From the NCBI RefSeq assembly GCF_015624505.1, contig NZ_CP061379.1, positions 4,526,001 through 4,590,000 of the forward strand: 64,000 nt of DNA, in the 5' to 3' direction. Below, in pieces: positions 7,179 to 15,517 of the stretch. The number at the start of each line of letters is the position of its first letter. Within the stretch, counting starts at the first letter, position 1. This DNA is from Bradyrhizobium commune (lineage in GTDB: Bacteria; Pseudomonadota; Alphaproteobacteria; Rhizobiales; Xanthobacteraceae). The notes below the pieces were generated by a model. The model was not told the DNA's origin and made no database searches. It was given only the letters and a program-made list of their open reading frames with translations. Both the position numbers and the translations under genes were made by a program.

Positions 7179-8345
7179 ATGCGTCGTGGGCTGCTCATGC
7201 TCGCGCCTGCCTTGGTTGCGGGCATTTCTTTTGCGTCTACACGCTATGCATTCGCCGAAGACATCAAGCTGCCGGCGACACTGACCTTCACCGCCTATGA
7301 CACCGGCACCGCCGGCTTCAACATCGCAGTCGGCGTCGGCAAGATGATGAAGGACAAGTACAACACCGACGTGCGCGTGCTTCCCGCGGGCAACGACGTC
7401 GCGCGCCTCGCACCGCTGCGCGCCAAGCGCGCGGCGTCGTCTGCGATGGGATCCGGCACATACTTCGCGCAGGAGGGCGTGTTCGAGTTCGGCAGCAGGG
7501 AATGGGGACCGCAGCCGTTGCAGCTGATGCTCTCGAGCGTCGACTGCAATTGCGGCTCGCTTGGTGTTGCCGCCGATTCCGGCGTGAAGGAATTGAAGGA
7601 CCTCAAGGGCAAGCGCGTCGGGTTCGTCGTCGGCTCGCCGGCGCTGAACCAGAATTCGCTCGCGGTGCTGGCTTTCGCCGGGCTGACGCAGAAGGACGTC
7701 AAGATCGTCGAGTTCGCAAGCTATGGCGCGATGTGGAAGGGGCTGATCAACAACGACACCGATGCCGCCTTCGGCACCACCATCACCGGTCCGGCCAAGG
7801 AAGCCGAGACCTCGCCGCGCGGCCTGATCTGGCCGCCGCTGCCGGCCAAGGACAAGGAGGGCTGGGCGCGGATGCAGAAGGTCGGCACGTTCTTCTTTCC
7901 GCAGCTTGCCACCTGCGGCGCCGGCATCACCCCGGAAAAACCGATCGAGCTTGCCAACTACCCCTACCCGATCTTCGTCGTTTACGCCTCGCAACCGGCT
8001 GACCAGGTCTATGCGATGACCAAGGCGATGATCGTGAACTACGATGCCTACAAGGATTCCGCGCCCGGCGCCGGCGGCCTGGCCTCCGACCGCCAGACCA
8101 AGAACTGGGTGGTGCCGGTGCATCCCGGCGCCGTGAAGGCGCTGAAGGAAGCCGGCCAATGGAGCGACGCGCAGGAGGCGCACAACAACAAGCTGATCAA
8201 GCGGCAGGAGGTGCTTGGCGCTGCCTGGGCTGACTACAACAAATCCGGTCCGCCGTCGGACGACAAGGCTTTCCTCGACGGCTGGATGAAGGCACGCGCG
8301 ACGGCTCTGGCGAAAGCCGAGATGCCGAACGGGTTCGAGGATTAA
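7179..8345 (+). CDS. TAXI family TRAP transporter solute-binding protein
   Basis: A 388-residue periplasmic binding protein of the TAXI (TRAP-associated extracytoplasmic immunogenic) family. A Sec signal peptide ends near residue 26 (AFA before EDIK). The mature part begins LTFTAYDTGTAGFNIAVGVGKMMKDKY, the typical TAXI opening, and includes LKDLKGKRVGFVVGSPA and GTTITGP. The start is well supported by GGAGGG seven bases upstream. A fused TRAP permease gene follows after 41 bases, so together they form a Na+- or H+-driven uptake system. The solute is unknown; glutamate or glutamine is a reasonable guess only because a glutaminase gene follows the permease. Confidence 0.88.
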   Translation: MRRGLLMLAPALVAGISFASTRYAFAEDIKLPATLTFTAYDTGTAGFNIAVGVGKMMKDKYNTDVRVLPAGNDVARLAPLRAKRAASSAMGSGTYFAQEGVFEFGSREWGPQPLQLMLSSVDCNCGSLGVAADSGVKELKDLKGKRVGFVVGSPALNQNSLAVLAFAGLTQKDVKIVEFASYGAMWKGLINNDTDAAFGTTITGPAKEAETSPRGLIWPPLPAKDKEGWARMQKVGTFFFPQLATCGAGITPEKPIELANYPYPIFVVYASQPADQVYAMTKAMIVNYDAYKDSAPGAGGLASDRQTKNWVVPVHPGAVKALKEAGQWSDAQEAHNNKLIKRQEVLGAAWADYNKSGPPSDDKAFLDGWMKARATALAKAEMPNGFED

Positions 8346-8386
8346 TTAGTTCACTGGCCGAGAGCAGCCCAGACGCGGGGTCGATC

Positions 8387-10459
8387 ATGTCTGTTTCCGC
8401 AACCACCGACCCGCAAGACGAGGCCAAGCGGGTCGTGTTCGACGATCCGCATGGCGCTGCCGGCAACATGCAGGAGGCGGAGGTCACGCGCGTGCGCAGC
8501 TTACGCGGTGGCTGGCGCTGGACGCTGGTGGCGGCGACCGCGGCGACCATCCTGCTTTGCATCAACCAGCAATTCTCGCTGCGCTTCTTCGTCGGCTACA
8601 CCCAGCTCAACACCGAGTATTTCTATCTCCTGATCGCGCTGATGCTGCCGTTCACCTTCCTGATCTTCCCGGGCACGGGGCGGGCGCCGCTCGACCGCAT
8701 TCCCTGGTACGACCTCGTCTTCTTCGTCGTGACCTTTGCGGCCGCGCTGATGCTGATGTCGAACGTGCGCAAGGCGGCCGAAGCGGGCTGGGAATTCGGC
8801 GGCGCGCCGACCAGCGTGATCGCCGCCGGCCTCGTGATGTGGGTGATGCTGATGGAGGCGCTGCGCCGTACCGGCGGCTGGAGCCTCTTGCTGAGCGTGC
8901 TGCCCTTCACCGTCTACCCGCTGTTTGCGGAATCCGGCTGGCTCGGGCCGTTCCGCGGCACACAGTCGACGCTGGAGCAGGCGACCGCCTATCACGTGCT
9001 CTCGGGCGAGAGCCTGCTCGGCATTCCCATCCAGGCGTTTGCCGACACCGTGATCGGCTTCCTCGTGTTCGGCACTGCGCTGATGATGACGGGGGCCGGA
9101 AAGTTCTTCATCAACCTCGCCTTTGCGCTGTGCGGCACCTTCCGCGGCGGCGCGGCCAAGGTCTGCATCTTTGCCAGCGGCCTGCTCGGCATGATGTCGG
9201 GCTCGATCATCTCCAACGTGCTGACCGCCGGCACCATGACCATCCCGGTGATGAAGAAGAGCGGCTTTCGCGCCTCCTATGCCGGCGCGATCGAGGCCTG
9301 CGCCTCGACCGGCGCGGTGCTGGCGCCGCCGGTGATGGGCGCAACCGCATTCGTGATCGCGCAGTTCCTCAATGTCAGCTACGCCGAGGTCGCGGTCGCC
9401 GCGATCATTCCCGCCGCGCTCTATTATGCCGGGCTGTTCATGCAGGTCGACGCCTACGCGGCGCGCCACGGGTTGAAGGGGATTCCGCGCGCCGAGCTGC
9501 CGCGGATCATGGATACGATCAGGGACGGCTGGTATTACGTCTTCGTCATTGCGCTCCTGGTCGTGATGCTCTTGTACTTCAAGCGCGAGAGCCACGCGCC
9601 GTTCTATGCCACCGCGCTGCTGCTGGTGCTCAACCAGCTGTTCTCCAGGGACACGCGCTGGACGGTCGCGACGATCGGCAAATTCCTCGAGGTCAACGGC
9701 CGCACCTTCGTCGAGCTTGTCGGCATCCTCGCCGGCTGCGGCCTCCTGATCGGCGCGTTCTCGATGACCGGCGTGGTGTCGAGCCTCGCCAACGACCTCC
9801 TGACGCTCGCCGGCGACAATCCGTTCCTGCTGCTCGGCATGTGCGCCTTCACGAGCCTCATTCTCGGCCTCGGGCTGACGACCACGGCCTGCTACATCTT
9901 CCTCGCCATTTTGGTGGCGCCGGCGCTGGAGAAGCTCGGACTGAACAAGATGGCGGTGCACATGTTCATCTTCTATTGGGGCATGCTGTCGTCGATCACC
10001 CCGCCGGTCGCGATCGCCTCGTTCGCAGCCGCCGGCATCGCCGGCTCGCCGGCGATGAAGACGGGCTGGGAATCGATGTGGGTCGGCAGCATCATCTATT
10101 TCATCCCGTTCTTCTTCGTGCTCAATCCGGCGCTGGTGTTGCAAGGACCGAGCCCGTATCTGGCCGCCCTCGGGCTGATGGCGATGGCCGCGTTCGGCAC
10201 GCTGTTCATCTGCGGCGGCATCCAGGGCTACCAGCCTTTCGTCGGCGATCTGCGCGGCGCCGGCGTGCTGGAATGGCCGATCCGCGTGCTGCTGGTGATC
10301 GGCGGATTCGTGGTGGCGACGCCCGGCGGCGGAATCATGCCGCTGTCACAAATGCAGGTGACTTTGCTGGGGCTCGCCATCCTGGCGCCGACGGCTTTGA
10401 TCGCACTGCTGCTGGTCCGGCGGCAATCGCCGCTGGCGGACGGGTTGCGCGTGCCCTGA
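8387..10459 (+). CDS. TRAP transporter permease, fused DctQ-DctM (TAXI type)
   Basis: A 690-residue integral membrane protein in which the small four-helix and large twelve-helix TRAP subunits are one chain, as is usual for TAXI systems. The cytoplasmic N-terminus is about 45 residues (many Asp/Glu/Arg), followed by hydrophobic segments along the whole length. The large-subunit core has the diagnostic segments ASGLLGMMSGSIISNVLTAGTMTIPVMKKSG (starting near residue 260) and FIFYWGMLSSITPPVA (about 525-540). It would couple solute uptake to an ion gradient with the TAXI protein encoded upstream. The glutaminase start lies 20 bases after its stop, so the three genes are probably one operon. Confidence 0.9.
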   Translation: MSVSATTDPQDEAKRVVFDDPHGAAGNMQEAEVTRVRSLRGGWRWTLVAATAATILLCINQQFSLRFFVGYTQLNTEYFYLLIALMLPFTFLIFPGTGRAPLDRIPWYDLVFFVVTFAAALMLMSNVRKAAEAGWEFGGAPTSVIAAGLVMWVMLMEALRRTGGWSLLLSVLPFTVYPLFAESGWLGPFRGTQSTLEQATAYHVLSGESLLGIPIQAFADTVIGFLVFGTALMMTGAGKFFINLAFALCGTFRGGAAKVCIFASGLLGMMSGSIISNVLTAGTMTIPVMKKSGFRASYAGAIEACASTGAVLAPPVMGATAFVIAQFLNVSYAEVAVAAIIPAALYYAGLFMQVDAYAARHGLKGIPRAELPRIMDTIRDGWYYVFVIALLVVMLLYFKRESHAPFYATALLLVLNQLFSRDTRWTVATIGKFLEVNGRTFVELVGILAGCGLLIGAFSMTGVVSSLANDLLTLAGDNPFLLLGMCAFTSLILGLGLTTTACYIFLAILVAPALEKLGLNKMAVHMFIFYWGMLSSITPPVAIASFAAAGIAGSPAMKTGWESMWVGSIIYFIPFFFVLNPALVLQGPSPYLAALGLMAMAAFGTLFICGGIQGYQPFVGDLRGAGVLEWPIRVLLVIGGFVVATPGGGIMPLSQMQVTLLGLAILAPTALIALLLVRRQSPLADGLRVP

Positions 10460-10479
10460 TTGCGTTGCACAAGGAGGCG

Positions 10480-12321
10480 ATGACATCGCCGCTCGCCTCT
10501 GCCTGGACCCGCTCGAAGCCGCCTCTGCTGCGGTTTCTCGACGCCTGCCTCAACGAATTCTCCGCCGAGACCTCCGGCGCTGTCGCCGATTACATCCCCG
10601 AACTGAGCAAGGCCGATCCTGCCCATTTTGGCATCAGCCTGGCGACGCTCGACGGCCATGTCTACGAGGTCGGCGACAGCCGGGTGCCCTTCACCATCCA
10701 GTCGATGTCGAAGCCGTTTGTTTTCGCGCTGGCGCTGGACCTGTTGGGCGCAAACAAGGTGGAAGCCGCGATCGGTGTCGAGCCGTCGGGCGATCCCTTC
10801 AACTCGATCCGGCTCAATTCCGACAACCATCCGTTCAACCCGATGGTCAATGCCGGCGCAATTGCCTGTACCGGGCTGATCCACGCGAGCAAGGGCGACG
10901 AAGCCTTCGAGCAGATCCGGCTTGCGCTCGGCCGTTTTGCGGGGCGCGATCTCGGCGTCGACGACGCCGTCTACACGTCGGAAAGCCAGACCGGCGACCG
11001 CAACCGCGCCATCGGCTACCTCTTGAAGACCAATGCGGTGATCTCGGACAATGTCGCAGCCGTGCTCGACGTCTATTTCCGGCAATGCGCCGTGCTGGTC
11101 ACGGCGCGCGACATCGCGGTGATGGCGGCGACGCTTGCGAACCGCGGCGTCAACCCGGTCACCGGCGAGCAGGTGATGAGCGCCTACGCGATCTCGCGCA
11201 CGCTGTCGGTGATGACGTCGTCGGGCATGTACGACTACGCCGGCGAATGGATTTACCGGATCGGCATCCCCGCAAAAAGCGGGGTCGGCGGCGGCATCCT
11301 GGCGGCGCTCCCCGCCCGTCTCGGGCTCGGCAGCTATTCGCCGAAGCTCGACAAGCACGGCAACAGCGTGCGCGGCATCAAGGTCTGCGAGGCGCTGTCC
11401 TCACATTACGATCTGCACATGCTCAACCGCAGCGACGACGCCCGCAACGCCGTCATCGCCGACTACGACATCGGCAAGAGCCCGTCCCGCCGCGTCCGCC
11501 GTCAACAAGAGCGCGATCTCCTCGCCGCCCATGAGCAGGAGGTGCGGATCATCGAGCTGGTCGGCACACTGTCGCTGTCCGCAGTCGACTACATCTCGCG
11601 CCGTCTTGCCGGGCGGCCGCGGCCGCAATTCGTGATCTTCGATCTGCACCGCGTGACCTCGACCACCCGCGCCGGCGCGCGGCTCGTGGCTGAAGCCTTC
11701 GAGGAGCTTGCGGCGCTCAACGTCACGGTGGTGCTGTCAGGCGTCCGGCGCGCGTCGAAGGAATGGAATACGCTGCGGGAATGGACCGCGGAGCTGAAGA
11801 ACGTCCGCGACTTCTATCTGCTCGACACCGCGATCGAATGGGCGGAAGACCAGATCGTCTACCGCCATGGCGGCTCGATCGACTTTCACGAGACCACCGA
11901 GCTTGTCGAGCAGCCGCTGCTCGACGGATTGAGCGCCGGGGAGCTGACGGAGCTCGGTGCGATCTGCAGCATCAAAACCTATCAATCCGGCGAGAAGATT
12001 GTTTCGACTGGCGATGCTGCGGACGCCCTGTTCTTCCTGCGCAGCGGCGCCGTGCATGTCACGCTGCCGGACGGCGTGCGGCTGGCGACGCTGACCGCCG
12101 GCATGGCGTTCGGGGAAATGGCGCTGCTGGAACAGACACGCTCCGCCGACGTCTTCGCCGACATGGCGGCAACCGCCTACGAAATCCCGCTGAAGGATTT
12201 TGAAAATTTCCGCCAGCACCACCCGCGGGCCTCAGAGCGCATCATGCGCAATCTGGCAAAGCTGCTCGCGGACCGGCTGATCGTCGCCAACGCCAAGGTG
12301 GATATTTTGACATCGACGTAG
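10480..12321 (+). CDS. glsA: Glutaminase fused to STAS and cyclic-nucleotide-binding domains
   Basis: A 613-residue three-domain protein. Residues about 20-315 are a serine-dependent beta-lactamase-fold glutaminase, with S75-M-S-K78 as the catalytic SxxK and conserved NPMVNAGAI and AKSGVGGGI segments; it would convert L-glutamine to L-glutamate plus ammonia in the cytoplasm. Residues about 353-455 form a STAS-like domain (VIFDLHRVTSTTRAGA). Residues about 480-595 form a cyclic-nucleotide-binding domain whose phosphate-binding cassette is intact (FGEMALLEQTRSADV, with Glu546 and Arg554). The usual E. coli-type enzyme is only the first domain (about 310 residues). The start at 10480 is set by AAGGAGG just upstream; the frame also happens to be open far upstream across the permease gene, which is a shadow. 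Ligand control of activity is inferred. It shares the operon with the TRAP transporter and is convergent with the MazG-like gene, one base apart. Confidence 0.9.
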   Translation: MTSPLASAWTRSKPPLLRFLDACLNEFSAETSGAVADYIPELSKADPAHFGISLATLDGHVYEVGDSRVPFTIQSMSKPFVFALALDLLGANKVEAAIGVEPSGDPFNSIRLNSDNHPFNPMVNAGAIACTGLIHASKGDEAFEQIRLALGRFAGRDLGVDDAVYTSESQTGDRNRAIGYLLKTNAVISDNVAAVLDVYFRQCAVLVTARDIAVMAATLANRGVNPVTGEQVMSAYAISRTLSVMTSSGMYDYAGEWIYRIGIPAKSGVGGGILAALPARLGLGSYSPKLDKHGNSVRGIKVCEALSSHYDLHMLNRSDDARNAVIADYDIGKSPSRRVRRQQERDLLAAHEQEVRIIELVGTLSLSAVDYISRRLAGRPRPQFVIFDLHRVTSTTRAGARLVAEAFEELAALNVTVVLSGVRRASKEWNTLREWTAELKNVRDFYLLDTAIEWAEDQIVYRHGGSIDFHETTELVEQPLLDGLSAGELTELGAICSIKTYQSGEKIVSTGDAADALFFLRSGAVHVTLPDGVRLATLTAGMAFGEMALLEQTRSADVFADMAATAYEIPLKDFENFRQHHPRASERIMRNLAKLLADRLIVANAKVDILTST

Positions 12322-12322
12322 G

Positions 12323-12637
12323 CTACGCAGAGCGGCTCGCCGCCTCGCTAATCCGACGTTTGATCTTGGCGGCGCTGGCCGTCAGCAATTCGGATGGCTG
12401 TTGGCCGGTCGCGGCGCACAGGCAGGCCCAGTAGTAGATGACATCGCCGAGCTCCTCGATGAGACCCGCCTTGTCCAGCCAGTCGTCGCGCAGCAGCTTC
12501 TTGATGTGGTCGGCAACCTCGCCGGATTCACCGGCGAGGCCAAGGCCGAGATAGGACAGCCGCTCGTTGGACGGATGCTCGTCGACTTTCGCAACGCTCG
12601 CGGCCCAGGCTGCATATTCATCGATCGTCATCGGCAT
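12323..12637 (-). CDS. MazG-like nucleotide pyrophosphohydrolase
   Basis: A 104-residue single-domain all-alpha NTP pyrophosphatase. The metal-binding signature is complete: E37-S-G-E40 in the first helix pair and E62-L-G-D65 in EELGDVIYYWA. Proteins of this size act as tetramers or dimers that hydrolyse (non-canonical) nucleoside triphosphates to monophosphate and pyrophosphate; the exact nucleotide is not predictable. It lies 20 bases downstream of the CMD-family gene on the same strand and its stop is one base from the stop of the convergent glutaminase gene. Confidence 0.8.
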   Translation of the reverse strand: MPMTIDEYAAWAASVAKVDEHPSNERLSYLGLGLAGESGEVADHIKKLLRDDWLDKAGLIEELGDVIYYWACLCAATGQQPSELLTASAAKIKRRISEAASRSA

Positions 12638-12657
12638 CCCTCGCCGTTGTTGTCGGA

Positions 12658-13185
12658 TCAGCCCACCACTTCCGTGACCGGCTGGAGATCGATCTCGAAC
12701 GTCTCCAAGAACTTCGAGGTCATGATGTAGAAGCCGACCGAGAGCTGCAATTCCACCAATGCACCCGGCGTCAGCTTCGATGCGATCGCCCTGAAGGTCG
12801 CGTCCGTCGGCTTGTTCAGCCTCACGATCTCGTCGGTGAAGGCGAGCGCAGCGCGCTGCACCTCGCTGAAGCAGGACGCGGCCTGCCAGTTCGCGAGCGC
12901 CTCGTTCTGCTCGTCGGTGACGCCGACATTCTTGCCGATGCGCTTGTGCGCGACGATCTCATACGGCGCCTCGCACAAGATCCCGGTGCGGGTGATCGCG
13001 AGCTCGCGCACGACCGGATCGAGCTCGCCCTTGTGGCGGATGGCGCCGCCGAGGCGGCAATATTGCTCAAAATAGCTCGGCGAATGCGCCATCATGCGGA
13101 AAATGTTGGCGTGGCGGTTCTTGTCGAGGATTTCGCGGGTGCGGTCGGACGCATTGATTGGATCGCTGTAGAGGATGCGGGCCAT
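12658..13185 (-). CDS. Carboxymuconolactone decarboxylase family protein
   Basis: A 175-residue all-helical AhpD/CMD-fold protein. It contains RELAITRTGILCEAPYEIVAHKRIG with Cys71, Glu76 and His80, the positions of the active-site cluster, but not the second Cys of a true AhpD CxxC, so a peroxidase role like AhpD is less likely. Such proteins are often small decarboxylases or enzymes of unknown reaction near catabolic genes. It is 91 bases downstream of the dimethylformamidase-like gene and could be the fourth gene of that operon, or be transcribed separately with the MazG-like gene. Confidence 0.8.
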   Translation of the reverse strand: MARILYSDPINASDRTREILDKNRHANIFRMMAHSPSYFEQYCRLGGAIRHKGELDPVVRELAITRTGILCEAPYEIVAHKRIGKNVGVTDEQNEALANWQAASCFSEVQRAALAFTDEIVRLNKPTDATFRAIASKLTPGALVELQLSVGFYIMTSKFLETFEIDLQPVTEVVG

Positions 13186-13276
13186 CAGTCACCTTGGGTC
13201 TTGGTCTTGTTATGGTTTTCCAGGAGCCTCCAAGACTAATCGTGCGCCGACCCAAGAGCAACATCACCGCGCAACA

Positions 13277-15511
13277 TCATCGCGTCATGGCCGGCACCGG
13301 GAATGGCGTGGAATCGGCGAAGCGCTTGACGATGTTGGTGATCAGCAGGGCCGCCACATTGTTGTAGCCGTCGATTGGGAGCGCGCCGATGAAGTTCATC
13401 GAGCCGACGGAAAACACCGCGCCGCCGTTTCCCGTCTCGAAGAAGGTCAGGTCGGAGCGGATAATGTCCTCACGCGAGGCCGGCCAGGTGTGGTCATAGC
13501 GTTCTTCGTTGACAGGCTGATAGGTCGGATCGGTCAGAACAGCGCGGCCGATGATGATGGCGTGATGCGGCGTGCCGAGGCGCGTGTCGGCGCGGTCGAG
13601 CTCGTGCCCGGCCGCGCCGCCGCCCATGAAGCCGCGCTCGCCGAGCTTGCTGCCGGGCCTGGCCAGATCCTCGATGCCGTCGCGCATGAAGGCGACGCGC
13701 GGATCGAGAATGCCGTCGAGGAAGGTATAGGGGAAACCCATGTATTCCCCTTGCGTGCTGAAGCCGACGCCGACCAGCGCCTGCGGCGGGCGGCCGAGCC
13801 GCCGCCACAGGCCGCCATAGGACCCGTCGAACGCATGATAGCTTTCGCCGGGCAGCGTTTCCCAGAGACGGATGCCGCTCTCTGCGCGGCGCAACTCGAA
13901 CGCCCAGGTGCCCGTCCCATGCGGCACCACCTTCCAGTAGAAGCCGTTGCCGCCGAGATACATGAAGCGGCCACCATGGCCGATATAGGCGCCGAGCGCA
14001 TCGAGCGTCTCGTGCGTATGATATTCCGGATGCTGGCCGGTCAGGACGACCGAATAGTTCGCCAAGAGATCGACACCTTCGGCGTGGACGTCGTGATCGG
14101 TGATGACCTCGAAGTCGATGCCCTTGCGGGTCAGGAGATCGGTGATCGCGCTGTCGGCGGAGATCCAGTAGAGCCCGGAACCGTAATCGCTGGGATCGAC
14201 CAGATGAATCTGGTTGACGCGCTTGTCGATCAGCGGGCGGCGCATGGTCGACATCACCACGCCGCTGCCGTCTGAATGAAAATTGTAGGGCGAGACGCCG
14301 TATTCGGGATGCCCGTCCGGCGCCTGCGCCAGCGCGCCCCAGGCCAGCGACCGCTCCGTGATCAGGGCCTGCCGGCCCTTTTTCTGGTACTGGCTGTAGA
14401 CCGTGTAGCTGAAGGTCGGCGCGAGGAAGGCCACCTTGGCCTGTGATCCCGGAACCCTGGCGCGGACATAAAAGACGATGTTGTCGTGCGCGCCATCCTT
14501 TTCGAGATGCAGCGCGTAGACGCCGCTCTGCCAGTCCTCCGGCACGGTGAAGGTCAGCGAGAGCTGCCAGCCGGCATCGCCGATGTCGTCGTCGTGGAAA
14601 TGGATCGCGCCCCAGAGTTTTGGCTCTTCCGTCCAGCGATGCGTCATCCCGCCGGTCCAGCGCGAGCCGGTCATCGCCCGCGTCGGCAGATTGACGCAGG
14701 TGCCGTGCGCCCTGGCGGGCCCGATATCGGTCGCAATGTCGGTCGGGATGCCGATGGAGAAATCCCATTCGGCGATTGCAGGCGACGCCGCACCAGAGGC
14801 CTGCGACGCGATGAGGCCGTCGAGGCCAGCGCCCCCCTCGGTGATGCGCGGCCGCTCGATCTTGCCGTTGAAATGGTGGACCACACGCTGGCCTTCGCGT
14901 CCCGCCGCAATCGCGGCCGTACCCGTACCGGCCAACGCGGCGCGCGGCGCGCTCGTCGATTTGGTCGCACGCTCGTCGTGGTCGAGCCTGATCTTGCGCG
15001 GCGCCTGGGCGATCGACAAAACTCCGCTCGCCGGATCGAACAGGCAGGCGATGTCGTGCCAGCCCCGCTCGGTGAGCGCGATGCCGGTTTCGACCTCGAC
15101 GGTTCCCTCGCCGGTCGCAAGGCGCGCGAAAGCGCCCCTTTCGCCGACGCCAAGCATGAGCGAGCCGCCCGCGCCCGCCCAGTTCAGCACGGCCTGCTTG
15201 CCCGCGGCGAGCAAGGTCGGCCACACCGTCGCGGCAAAGCCGACCGGGCCGCCCGGCAGCGCGAGCGCCGGCACATCGACCCAAGATCCCTTCGCGATGG
15301 TCTGCTCGATCCCGTCGTGCTGGCCCTCAAGATCCCACTTGACCGGAATCTCGCGATAGCCGGGTCCCCTTGGGTTCGGATCACCGCAGATCACGCGGGC
15401 GATCCGCGCCGAATAGCGGCCGCCGCCCTTGACGGCGATCATGAAGCTGATGTCGTCGCCCTGGCGCACGCTCCAGCGGTCGGCGTAGCCGGTGATCGCA
15501 AGCATCGACAA
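13277..15511 (-). CDS. N,N-dimethylformamidase large-subunit-like protein
   Basis: A 744-residue protein resembling the large (beta) subunit of N,N-dimethylformamidase, a non-heme iron amidohydrolase. Residues about 85-250 look like a LamG/concanavalin-type beta-sandwich (VGFAATVWPTLLAAGKQAVLNW). The catalytic half follows (about 355-744): VAFLAPTFSYTVYSQYQ, DYGSGLYW, FEVITDHDVHAEG, VVLTGQHPEYHTHETLDAL and FMYLGGNGFYWKV. In the known enzyme iron is held by two Tyr and a Glu, with a nearby His two residues before the Glu; H494-P-E496 and Tyr372/375 and Tyr409 are the likely equivalents here (inference from spacing). No small alpha subunit is encoded nearby. It starts six bases after the stop of the binding-protein gene, so the two are cotranscribed. 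The true substrate is unknown. Confidence 0.75.
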   Translation of the reverse strand: MSMLAITGYADRWSVRQGDDISFMIAVKGGGRYSARIARVICGDPNPRGPGYREIPVKWDLEGQHDGIEQTIAKGSWVDVPALALPGGPVGFAATVWPTLLAAGKQAVLNWAGAGGSLMLGVGERGAFARLATGEGTVEVETGIALTERGWHDIACLFDPASGVLSIAQAPRKIRLDHDERATKSTSAPRAALAGTGTAAIAAGREGQRVVHHFNGKIERPRITEGGAGLDGLIASQASGAASPAIAEWDFSIGIPTDIATDIGPARAHGTCVNLPTRAMTGSRWTGGMTHRWTEEPKLWGAIHFHDDDIGDAGWQLSLTFTVPEDWQSGVYALHLEKDGAHDNIVFYVRARVPGSQAKVAFLAPTFSYTVYSQYQKKGRQALITERSLAWGALAQAPDGHPEYGVSPYNFHSDGSGVVMSTMRRPLIDKRVNQIHLVDPSDYGSGLYWISADSAITDLLTRKGIDFEVITDHDVHAEGVDLLANYSVVLTGQHPEYHTHETLDALGAYIGHGGRFMYLGGNGFYWKVVPHGTGTWAFELRRAESGIRLWETLPGESYHAFDGSYGGLWRRLGRPPQALVGVGFSTQGEYMGFPYTFLDGILDPRVAFMRDGIEDLARPGSKLGERGFMGGGAAGHELDRADTRLGTPHHAIIIGRAVLTDPTYQPVNEERYDHTWPASREDIIRSDLTFFETGNGGAVFSVGSMNFIGALPIDGYNNVAALLITNIVKRFADSTPFPVPAMTR

Positions 15512-15517
15512 TTCCCT

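Noticed and set aside
8557..10479. Frame +1 open for 1.9 kb upstream of the glutaminase start, making an apparent 1254-residue protein
   Set aside because: That part lies over the TRAP permease gene, is Arg/His/Ala-rich with no domain, and the glutaminase has its own strong ribosome site at 10480.
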